Source: an uncultured Prevotella sp.
Lineage (GTDB): Bacteria > Bacteroidota > Bacteroidia > Bacteroidales > Bacteroidaceae
Reading direction: 5' to 3'
Length of the DNA: 64,000 bases
Assembly: GCA_945875635.1 (NCBI GenBank)
Contig: CAMCLD010000002.1
Span: 62,001-126,000 of the forward strand
A model generated the notes under the pieces. The model was given only the letters and a program-made list of their open reading frames with translations. It was not told the origin of the DNA and did not search any database. The first letter of the stretch is position 1. Every line of letters begins with the position of its first letter. A program made the position numbers and the translations under genes. Below, piece by piece: positions 9,832 to 17,099 of the stretch.

Positions 9832-9853
9832 TACCTGCATAATTCAAAATTCA

Positions 9854-9899
9854 GGAGTCAAGGACAGTCCCATGTAGGGGCTGCCTTGGCTCCTTTTTT
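9854..9899 (+). terminator. Intrinsic terminator of the xylan operon
   Basis: GGAGTCAAGGACAGTCCC (9854-9871) pairs with GGGGCTGCCTTGGCTCC (9877-9893) with one bulged A and a few G-U pairs, closing the loop ATGTA. A run of six T (9894-9899) follows. It begins 22 bases after the xylanase stop codon. Confidence 0.9.
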
Positions 9900-9988
9900 G
9901 TAACATTGATTAAATAACTAAAGGTTCGGCAGTGTTATCTTCCTTTATATCCATTCTATTACTTCCGATACTTGAATAAATTAAGATA

Positions 9989-10316
9989 ATGAATGTGCAT
10001 ACTAAACACATCGAGCATACATTGACTATCTCCATCTTGTTGCTATCTTCTATCTGCGTGTCTGCACAGTCAGCAGTATTTCATTCTTTCCGCTACGAAG
10101 GACATGACAAGGCACTTCTATTCCGTAGGTAACGGACTTGTCGTCAAACCGTCTGCATACTCCGAGTTTGACAAAGGACAGCCTTCTGCAATATTCTTCC
10201 GGCAGCATGATACCGACTTTAGTGCTTCTATCTCACTTTCCTTCTTGCCGCAACGTGAAGGTGAAAAGGCTGGAATATTTGTAGGCACAATGATTTCCTT
10301 GTTTGCATGCAATTGA
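9989..10316 (+). pseudogene. Decayed GH43-type glycosidase (signal peptide plus C-terminal beta-sandwich fragment)
   Basis: An ATG at 9989 opens a 47-codon frame whose start is a good signal peptide (ILLLSSICVSAQS) but which stops at 10130-10132. In another frame, 10104-10316 encodes KGQPSAIFFRQHDTDFSASI...LPQREGEKAGI. This resembles the concanavalin-like C-terminal domain of GH43 beta-xylosidases, where RRQ...FTAST...P-EGEEAGL is typical. The catalytic five-bladed propeller is missing altogether, and the tail ends abruptly. I read this as a gene that suffered a large internal deletion plus a frameshift. It lies 90 bases after the xylan operon terminator, which fits a lost accessory xylosidase or arabinofuranosidase. 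The GH43 assignment rests on about 45 residues. Confidence 0.6.
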
Positions 10317-10373
10317 TTGGCATTGCCATGTCATAGTCATCTTTTCCCTACTGCAAAGGCATGCATTGGAGAT

Positions 10374-10435
10374 AAGGTTATTAACCTTTCGCCCGATAGA
10401 TTAATAACCTTTCAGCCGAAAGGTTAATAACCTTA
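10374..10435. repeat. Palindromic AAGGTTATTAACCTT block
   Basis: Three near-palindromic AAGGTTATTAACCTT-type sequences follow one another. The central one forms a perfect 9-bp hairpin, TAACCTTTC (10405-10413) with GAAAGGTTA (10418-10426), loop AGCC. It lies between the GH43 relic and the convergent LRR gene and may end transcription, though it has no long T tract. Confidence 0.6.
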
Positions 10436-10454
10436 CTGGCATTGCAAGCAATTG

Positions 10455-10556
10455 AAGGTGTAAGGTTATAAGGTTTGAGGTTTCAGGTTATAAGGTTTGA
10501 GGTTTGAGGTTTCAGGTTTTGAGGTTTGAGGTTATAAGATTGGAACCTGAAACCTT
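10455..10556. repeat. AGGTTT/AGGTTA heptamer-like repeats
   Basis: About nine copies of (A/G)AGGTTT(G/C) or AAGGTTATA in direct orientation, closed by the inverted GAACCTGAAACCTT. The same words occur at 310-440 and 40460-40485. No coding potential is seen. Confidence 0.7.
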
Positions 10557-10623
10557 AAATATTTGACTCAAGTTTAGCAAGATAAAAAAAATGCTCAAAG
10601 AGGGGGCTTGAGCTTTGCAAAAA

Positions 10624-10715
10624 AACAAGTTGACAAGTCAATAAGTTGCTACTCTTCTTGCTTGAATTTGTCAATGACCAGAAAAACTAACAACTTGTTG
10701 ACTTGTCAACTTGTT
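10624..10715. mobile_element. 92-bp inverted-repeat element, copy 1 (MITE-like)
   Basis: The outer 24 bases, beginning AACAAGTTGACAAGTCAA, are matched in inverted form at 10692-10715 with one mismatch. The 44-base core contains CTACTCTTCTTG and TTTGTCAATGACCAGAA. A second copy of exactly the same length lies at 46059-46150 (85 of 92 bases identical by hand alignment) and a truncated inverted copy at 27384-27451. It encodes nothing; mobility is inference. Confidence 0.65.
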
Positions 10716-10758
10716 AACTGATAGCATGTCGGAGACATGCGAAACATAAATAATAGAT

Positions 10759-13700
10759 TTACCTTACGACAGTCTTAATGCTCTTGTCTCCGGCTTTTAT
10801 TATATACAGTCCCTTGGCAAGACCAGAGGATGCAGCCTTTATGCTGTTAGCCTTTGTGGAACGTACGAGCTGTCCGTCTGTTGTGTAGATGCTCATGTCG
10901 GCTGCCTTGCCGTTCTCTGTTATTGCACTTATAGCATCATCGTCAGCTGTTGTAGCATCGATAAGTGTGGTGTAGAGATACAGGCTTGGGAATTTGCTGT
11001 TTGTCATCACGCACATTACGTTGTCAATAGGCTTCAAGAATGTTGTGACACCATTATCCACAGTATATTCCTCGTCGATGTACAGTTCCTCACCAGTAAG
11101 TTCATTTGTGTTTTCATCGAAGTTTGGTAAGTCAACGAACCACCTGTATGTAGTCTCGTTGCCATCAATTACAGCCTCTGACGACAGGTCAACCTTTCCG
11201 TCCTCGCAAGTTATGTCGATAGTATCTTGGTCAGCATAAACATACACTGAGATATTCTCTCCAGAAGGCAATGTGCTGAAGCGGAACTTGTTGTGGTCAA
11301 TAAGCAGCACGTTAAGATCCTGTAGTCCTGAGATGTCTATGCTGGTCAGCTTGTTGTGGCTTATGGCGAGCTGGTACAGATTAGGCAGTTTGCTCAGGTC
11401 AATGTCTGAAATCATGTTGTTTCCAAGGTCAAGACTCCAGATATTTGGGTTGTCGAATGTTACGCTTTCAAGTTGGTTGCCTCCAAGTCCCAGAAGTCCC
11501 AATGACTGATATGGAGATGCATCAAAGGTGCTGAACTTGTTGTAGTTGAGCATGAGGGATACTATGTTAGGATAGGCAGAAAAGTCTATCTCTGAGAAAT
11601 TGTTGCCATCGAGGTTGAGCTCCGTAAGTGAGTTCTTGTCGTTTGGCATGGTGATGCTTTCCAGCCCGGCATGCTTGACAGTAAGGTTTTGAAGTCCGGG
11701 CATGCTTGATGCATCAAATGATGACATGGCGATGCTGTCGCAACTGAATACATAGACTCTTGGGTTGTCGCTGTATGCCAGTACCTTTGCTGTGCAGTTG
11801 TCATAGCTTTTCACCTCGAAGGTAGAGAGGTCAGGACCTATGATATACTCTTCGTAGTCAACGCCAGCACCTTTCCAGTCTATACATATGGTGGTGTTCT
11901 TGTCGTATGCCCTTAACCTGAGTTTGCCGTTGCTTGCCTCAGTAGTATTGAATGTTGCGAGCACGTGTGCCGGCATCTCGGCAGCCTCTATGTTCGTGGT
12001 TGTGAGAGTCAGTTCAGGGAAGATGTGGTGTGTCATCTCGCAATACACGGAATCTCCTATTATTTGTGAGAGGAATCTTGTCCTGCCTTCTGTTATGGTG
12101 TAGTCTGTTCCTTCCTGAAGAACTGTGCCGTCCTTCTTTTTCCAAACATATACCGTCTGTCCATTCAGGTTATGGCTCTTGAGGTCAGCTCCAGGTCCTT
12201 TCTTTGATATTGTAACCTTGTTTTGTGGAGCATAGACATAAGTGTCGAGTTCCTGTGGCAGTGGCAGTGTAGAGAAAGTCAAGTCGTTGTTTCCACATCT
12301 CAGTGTCCTTAGCGAGTTGTCTTTGGGCAGCAACAGAGTAGAAATGTTGTTGTTCGAGATGTCGAGATCAGTCATAAGAGTGCAGTAGTTGAAGTCAAGG
12401 CTTATGAGGTTGTTGCCAGACAGGTTGACTGTCTCCATCATGTCAGCATCCTTGAACGACAACTCGCTTAGCTCATTGTTGCTAAGGTCGAGGTTGTGGA
12501 TGGTATAGTTGTCGTTAAGAGTCACCTCTGTAAGGTTGTTTCCAGACAGACATATGTCCTTAAGCAAAGTCTTCTGGAAAGCATCGTTGGCACCTCTAAT
12601 ATTCAGGCTTCCGAAGTTATTGCCTGTCAAGGTAAGTGTGCTGAGGTGACGGTTCCATCCAAGGTCTATGGCTGTTAGTCCCGCATTGGTTATTGCAAGT
12701 TCTCCAAGCTCATGCAGTGGAGTGATGTCAATGTTGTCAAGTGGGATGTCGTATATGGCGAGTGCCGACACTTTCTCGTTCTCTGGTACATATACCTTCA
12801 GCGTGCCTGCTACGTTGTCTTTCTGTACGTTGCAGGTCGTTGGTGTTGCCTGTGTCGTTGCCGTATATTCCACATTCACTCCGTCGCCATAGTCAACGTA
12901 GAATGTCTTTGGCTCTTCTGCAGATGCTCCTGCAATGCCAACGTTTAGTCTTATCTCAGTTGCCTGTGCCGGAGTCAAGGTGAAGGCGAGGTCTGGCTTA
13001 CCATAGTTCTCCTCGCTTTTCACCATGAATTTCTCTGTCCTGAGCGGAGTCTTGTCTAATGCAGACTCAGGGAACGCATCGCATGAGAAAGCCACATATA
13101 CGCTGTCCGAAGTCTCTTTCAGGAAAGTCACCTTTCCATCGGCATAGGTATAGTATTCCCCGTCAAGCTGAACCAGTGAGTTAGGGTCTTCGTCGCTTGT
13201 CATGAATAGTGCGCATTCAGTGGTATATCCTTCTCTCAACACCCTTGCCGAGAGGTCGAGGGTATTTCCCACTTTCTGGCTTTTCGCCACAGGCATGTTG
13301 CTCTGCGTATAGTCATATTCACCCCATGCCTCGTCAGGGAGAGGCAGGCTGTTGAAGTCCATCTGGTTGTATCTCACCATCAGTCTGTTCAGATAAGTGT
13401 TTTTGCTTACGTCGATGCCAGTGAGCTTGTTGTAGCTCAGGAATATGTCCGTAAGATAAACGTTGTTGCTCAGATCGATGCTTGTCAGGTTGTTGCCGTT
13501 GGCGAACAGGTATGTCAGATACGGATTATTTGACAAGTCAAGTGATGTGAGCTTCGTCGTTCCTGCCAGCGATGTTGATTGCCTGTCACAGTATAGCTGT
13601 GTCAGGTTTGGGTTTCCTGAAAGGTCAATGCTGTTTATGGCAGTCTCACTGATGTTTAGAATCTGCAGGTTAGAGTTCTGTGTCACATCGAGTGACGATA

Positions 13701-14394
13701 CAGGGCATGAGTCAATGGATATCCTTTTCAGATAAGAGTTCTGTGAGGGGTCGAGCGATGTCAGCGAGAGGCAGTGCCATGCATCGAACGATACGAGCAT
13801 GGGATAGTCTGCCAGCTTGAAAGAAGGGTCCAGGTTTCCCACCTGTCCTATATCAAGTATTACGAGGTTTGGCTTGTCATCGCCTATTTTCAGAGGTGTT
13901 TCCTTGAAAGGGTTGTCGTTAAGATACAGAGCCGACAGGTTTGTCAGTCCTGTCAGGTCTAACGACTTCAGTTCGTTGTGGCTGAGGTCAAGTACGGCAA
14001 GATTTCTCATCTTTGTAACGTCTGCCTCAGTCAGAAAGCCTCCGCTCACCTGTAACACGTTAATCTTGGAAGCATCGCCATATATTTTTATCCATCCCTC
14101 TGGGCTCACGTTGCATGAAACGAATGATCCTGTCCATGAACCAGTGGAGTTTATGGCAGCAATTTCCAGTTCCACTTCTTCCTTGCCGTAACCATAGTCG
14201 ATGTCGGCATACTGTCCTTCCTCTACGGCACCGATAAGAACAGACACTACATTGTTCTCTCCATTCTGTGCGTAGGAATTTGTCTTGAATTCAGCTATAA
14301 GTTCACTATCCTGTGCCGATGCTGTCAGTGTCGTTGCCATTGCCAGCATGGTAAGGGCGTGTCTTGTAAGCCATTTCTTGATACTCTTGTTCAT
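10759..14394 (-). CDS. Secreted leucine-rich-repeat protein with three super-modules and T9SS sorting domain
   Basis: A 1211-residue secreted protein. A signal peptide ends at LTASAQ (about residue 28). The body is three copies of one architecture, roughly residues 28-460, 465-803 and 808-1147. Each has a beta-rich N-part, then 20-22-residue leucine-rich repeats of the form LxxLDLSNNxLTSIDLS, then an Ig-like tail starting F(N/S)(S/T)LP and ending FP-x-L-x-L-x-T-T. The last 60 residues (MSIYTTDGQLVRS... GLYIIKAGDKSIKTVVR) are a type A T9SS C-terminal domain. Function unknown; LRR surface proteins of oral and gut Bacteroidetes often mediate adhesion. It starts 36 bases after the S8 protease stop, so the two are probably co-transcribed from 16.77 kb. 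Confidence 0.85.
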   Translation of the reverse strand: MNKSIKKWLTRHALTMLAMATTLTASAQDSELIAEFKTNSYAQNGENNVVSVLIGAVEEGQYADIDYGYGKEEVELEIAAINSTGSWTGSFVSCNVSPEGWIKIYGDASKINVLQVSGGFLTEADVTKMRNLAVLDLSHNELKSLDLTGLTNLSALYLNDNPFKETPLKIGDDKPNLVILDIGQVGNLDPSFKLADYPMLVSFDAWHCLSLTSLDPSQNSYLKRISIDSCPVSSLDVTQNSNLQILNISETAINSIDLSGNPNLTQLYCDRQSTSLAGTTKLTSLDLSNNPYLTYLFANGNNLTSIDLSNNVYLTDIFLSYNKLTGIDVSKNTYLNRLMVRYNQMDFNSLPLPDEAWGEYDYTQSNMPVAKSQKVGNTLDLSARVLREGYTTECALFMTSDEDPNSLVQLDGEYYTYADGKVTFLKETSDSVYVAFSCDAFPESALDKTPLRTEKFMVKSEENYGKPDLAFTLTPAQATEIRLNVGIAGASAEEPKTFYVDYGDGVNVEYTATTQATPTTCNVQKDNVAGTLKVYVPENEKVSALAIYDIPLDNIDITPLHELGELAITNAGLTAIDLGWNRHLSTLTLTGNNFGSLNIRGANDAFQKTLLKDICLSGNNLTEVTLNDNYTIHNLDLSNNELSELSFKDADMMETVNLSGNNLISLDFNYCTLMTDLDISNNNISTLLLPKDNSLRTLRCGNNDLTFSTLPLPQELDTYVYAPQNKVTISKKGPGADLKSHNLNGQTVYVWKKKDGTVLQEGTDYTITEGRTRFLSQIIGDSVYCEMTHHIFPELTLTTTNIEAAEMPAHVLATFNTTEASNGKLRLRAYDKNTTICIDWKGAGVDYEEYIIGPDLSTFEVKSYDNCTAKVLAYSDNPRVYVFSCDSIAMSSFDASSMPGLQNLTVKHAGLESITMPNDKNSLTELNLDGNNFSEIDFSAYPNIVSLMLNYNKFSTFDASPYQSLGLLGLGGNQLESVTFDNPNIWSLDLGNNMISDIDLSKLPNLYQLAISHNKLTSIDISGLQDLNVLLIDHNKFRFSTLPSGENISVYVYADQDTIDITCEDGKVDLSSEAVIDGNETTYRWFVDLPNFDENTNELTGEELYIDEEYTVDNGVTTFLKPIDNVMCVMTNSKFPSLYLYTTLIDATTADDDAISAITENGKAADMSIYTTDGQLVRSTKANSIKAASSGLAKGLYIIKAGDKSIKTVVR

Positions 14395-14430
14395 ATATTA
14401 ATTAATTTATAAGTTGACAAGTTTACAACT

Positions 14431-16746
14431 TTAATAAAGCATACATTTCGACCTGTTGCCGTTGACATCAACTATGTAGCAGCCTTTGGGCAGTGATGAT
14501 GCATTTACGACCATCTCCTCGCCTTTTGCCGTAATGCTCATTACAGGTTGTCCGGACATGTTGTACAGTGTTGTGCGTATGGCATCGCTGCCAGCAATGA
14601 ACACCTTGAACGAGCGGTTGCCAAGAGGTGTGAGCACTGTCCTTGAGTCGTTGGCATGTATCTCGTCGATACCGTCAGCAAGGCGGCGTATCACTTCCTT
14701 CAGTCCAGCATAGGCATCGAACTTTCCAGCTCCCACCTGTGCAGCTGGTGCACTTGCTGTATATTCGTCATTCACGGCAGTTTCCTTGATGATGTCCTTT
14801 ATCTCTGCCATGGTAAGGTTTGGATTGGCTTCAAGCCACAGGGCAATTGCTCCTGCAACGTGAGGCGTTGCCATTGACGTACCAGCCTGCCATGCCCATG
14901 CATCACCGCTTTCCACCTTGGCACTCTGGATAGCCTGTCCACCCTCCTCCGGGCTATAGTATCTGTTCATTGATGACACGATGGCAGCACCTGGTGCAAG
15001 CACGTCTGGCAGTGTGCGTCCATCTATGAGTGTTCCGTATGAGGAGAATGCCGATACCTCACCTGTTGGGAACTCATAGCCATCCGCATGGTATGTCAGA
15101 CCGTCAATGCCTCCCCATCTCTCGGAAGTATTGTACGAACCCACAGAGAGAACATTCTTGGCGGTACACCAGTCGCTGATGGAACCGTCGTACTTGCCAT
15201 CGTCCCATCCTTCTATGCCGTTGTCGCTGAAATGCGACATCTCGCCGTCTCCATATACATATACGCTGTGTCCCTCTTTGCCCTTGATTACGAATCCCAC
15301 CGTGTAGTTGTGGTTTCCGTTCTTGATGGGATTGTCTATGCATAGGAAGTCAATGACGGCATACATACGGTCAGCGTTTTCTGTATATCCCCATATAAGT
15401 CCTACGTATCCGCTCATGTATTTTCCGAACAAATCCTCGTCGATGATGTCCGTGTCGTAACTCTGGTAGTAGCTGCTGCTTACCCAGTATTTCGGAGTTT
15501 CCTCATTGTCGGTAGTTATGGTGAACGGGAAGTGTTTCGCTATTGTTCCACGACTCTTGTTGTAGAGCACAGCCTCTATCTCGAACGGTTCAGTGTTGTC
15601 GCTGTAGGCGTAGAGGATGCCATTCCTTACATAAATAATGCTGTCTTTAGCCACTTCATATTCCATACCCTCGATGAACGACCTCAGCACCGTGTCGTTG
15701 GCAGTGAAGTGCTTGTCGGTAGCTATCTTTGTATCGCCGCTGTTGCTCGCTGCTATGCATATCTTGGCGTTGTACTGTTCCACGCAGGCATCGAAGAACT
15801 GGCACAACATGCTGGAGCCATCGTGCGGTCCGAGCTGCGTACCTACAGAAAGGTTTATGACCATTGGCTTGCCGGCATAGTCGGCATAGCCTAACAGTTC
15901 CTCTACGGCAAGTGCTACCACATAGTCGTTTATGGTGCCACAGATAGCCACTATGTCGGAGTCGTAGGCAACACCATAGAATGGACACGGGCTGTCTGTC
16001 ACATCCGATGTTGATTCGTTGACAGGTGTGGCAATAGTTGCAGTGCCCATGTATCCTCCTGCCATGGTACCCATCGTGTGTGTGCCATGATATGAAGTGT
16101 AGTCGTCAGTCGTGAACTTGGCTATTGTCTCTGGAGTGTTGTAGTATTTCTCGCTCACTTGATATGTACTCTGGTCAAGAACGATGTTGGAGACATACTT
16201 TACTCTCAGGTTGCCTTCGGCATCCTTGAAATTGATGTGATTAGGGTCTATTCCAATGTCGAAGATACCGCAGATGACATCCTTGCCGGTATAAGCCTGT
16301 GGCAGGTCTATGCCCTGGTGAATCTTGTTGATGCCGGTAGCCTCCCTCGCATAGTTGTTGCATGTCTTTCCCTCACGGCTTATCTGCATTGCCTTTATGG
16401 CACTGAGTCCTGCCACACGCTCCACGTCGTCAAGAGGTATGGAGAGGAAAGCGAATCCTAAATGGCATCGTATGACATTCACACCTGCTTCACGCAGGTC
16501 TTCTTCACCATAACCATCGGCAAGCTTTGCTACTGCGAAGACATTCGTGGCAGGTACGCCAATGTTTTTCTTTAACTTAGCCACACCCTGTGAGTATTCC
16601 ACATTTGAGAACCTCTGGATTTCCGGTGACTTCAATGCCATGCGGCTGCGGCGCAACTGTGCCATACTGCCAAGGTCAAGTTTTGACTGTGCGCACACAT
16701 AAAGTGTCGTTGCTGCCAGTATGGCGCATATTAATATCTTTCTCAT
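14431..16746 (-). CDS. S8 subtilisin-like serine protease with T9SS sorting domain
   Basis: A secreted serine endopeptidase of 771 residues. I start it at 16746 (MRKILICAILAATTLYVCAQ, a clean signal peptide) rather than 54 bases upstream, because the promoter -7 box at 16770-16778 overlaps the longer version. The triad is visible: Asp in CGIFDIGID (about 163), His in YHGTHTMGT (about 220) and Ser in AGTSMATPHVAGA (about 624). A propeptide-like stretch (40-140) precedes it. The roughly 300 residues between His and Ser include a beta-rich insertion. The C-terminus (LYNMSGQPVMSI...LPKGCYIVDVNG) is a T9SS sorting domain. It heads an operon with the LRR protein. Confidence 0.9.
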   Translation of the reverse strand: MRKILICAILAATTLYVCAQSKLDLGSMAQLRRSRMALKSPEIQRFSNVEYSQGVAKLKKNIGVPATNVFAVAKLADGYGEEDLREAGVNVIRCHLGFAFLSIPLDDVERVAGLSAIKAMQISREGKTCNNYAREATGINKIHQGIDLPQAYTGKDVICGIFDIGIDPNHINFKDAEGNLRVKYVSNIVLDQSTYQVSEKYYNTPETIAKFTTDDYTSYHGTHTMGTMAGGYMGTATIATPVNESTSDVTDSPCPFYGVAYDSDIVAICGTINDYVVALAVEELLGYADYAGKPMVINLSVGTQLGPHDGSSMLCQFFDACVEQYNAKICIAASNSGDTKIATDKHFTANDTVLRSFIEGMEYEVAKDSIIYVRNGILYAYSDNTEPFEIEAVLYNKSRGTIAKHFPFTITTDNEETPKYWVSSSYYQSYDTDIIDEDLFGKYMSGYVGLIWGYTENADRMYAVIDFLCIDNPIKNGNHNYTVGFVIKGKEGHSVYVYGDGEMSHFSDNGIEGWDDGKYDGSISDWCTAKNVLSVGSYNTSERWGGIDGLTYHADGYEFPTGEVSAFSSYGTLIDGRTLPDVLAPGAAIVSSMNRYYSPEEGGQAIQSAKVESGDAWAWQAGTSMATPHVAGAIALWLEANPNLTMAEIKDIIKETAVNDEYTASAPAAQVGAGKFDAYAGLKEVIRRLADGIDEIHANDSRTVLTPLGNRSFKVFIAGSDAIRTTLYNMSGQPVMSITAKGEEMVVNASSLPKGCYIVDVNGNRSKCMLY

Positions 16747-16769
16747 TGTTATATGTATTTGAATTTTGT

Positions 16770-16802
16770 GCAAAATTATTGATAATTTATCAAATACCAA
16801 AA
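16770..16802 (-). promoter_or_regulatory. Promoter of the S8 protease/LRR operon
   Basis: On the minus strand TTTG (16798-16801) is followed after exactly 19 bases by TAATTTTGC (16770-16778), the canonical Bacteroidetes primary-sigma promoter. The start codon is 23 bases further on. Confidence 0.85.
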
Positions 16803-16880
16803 CACTTACCTACTTTTCTGTATAAAAACCGAATATAAAGTAAGATTTCACATACAAAAGCGTCAGTGTTAACAATTAAT

Positions 16881-16985
16881 TGACTCAACTCTTGGAAGTA
16901 GTAAAAAGGAGATAAAGGAAGATAAATGGAGTTAAAAGACAAAACCTAAGACTGTTGTCTTCGTCGATTCTTTAGCAACTGCAGG
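16881..16985. repeat. Dispersed intergenic repeat B, copy 1
   Basis: GAAGTAGTAAAAAGGAGATA... is followed by the 22-base word at 16955-16976, which begins TTGTCTTCGTCGATTC. The same 22 bases recur perfectly in inverse orientation at 37594-37615, beside a matching AGTTAAAAGGAGATAAATGA stretch at 37655-37683. With TTACTCC/TAACTCC words at 16991-17009 the stretch can pair with the GGAG words. This fills most of the 353-base gap 16747-17099; no gene is seen there. Confidence 0.65.
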
Positions 16986-17020
16986 GGCGATTACTCCTTC
17001 TAACTCCTTAATAGTAATAG

Positions 17021-17058
17021 TAAAAAAAGAAGTGAACTCATGTAGAGTCCACTTCTTT
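17021..17058 (-). terminator. Intrinsic terminator after the 853-residue T9SS protein
   Basis: Read on the minus strand, AAAGAAGTGGACTC and GAGTTCACTTCTTT form a 14-bp stem with one mismatch and loop TACAT, and the transcript runs on into a T7 tract (17022-17028). A smaller palindrome, TCACCACAAGTGGTGA, lies just before it at 17069-17084. Confidence 0.85.
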
Positions 17059-17099
17059 ATAAATTGTCTCACCACAAGTGGTGATGTCAGTCAAGCATA

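Noticed and set aside
10104..10316. 70-codon frame as an intact small gene
   Set aside because: No signal or start context of its own, and its sequence fits an internal/C-terminal piece of GH43; counted as pseudogene.
17069..17084. Palindrome TCACCACAAGTGGTGA as a regulator site
   Set aside because: It lies after the stop codon and before the terminator of the same gene, more likely part of the 3' end structure.
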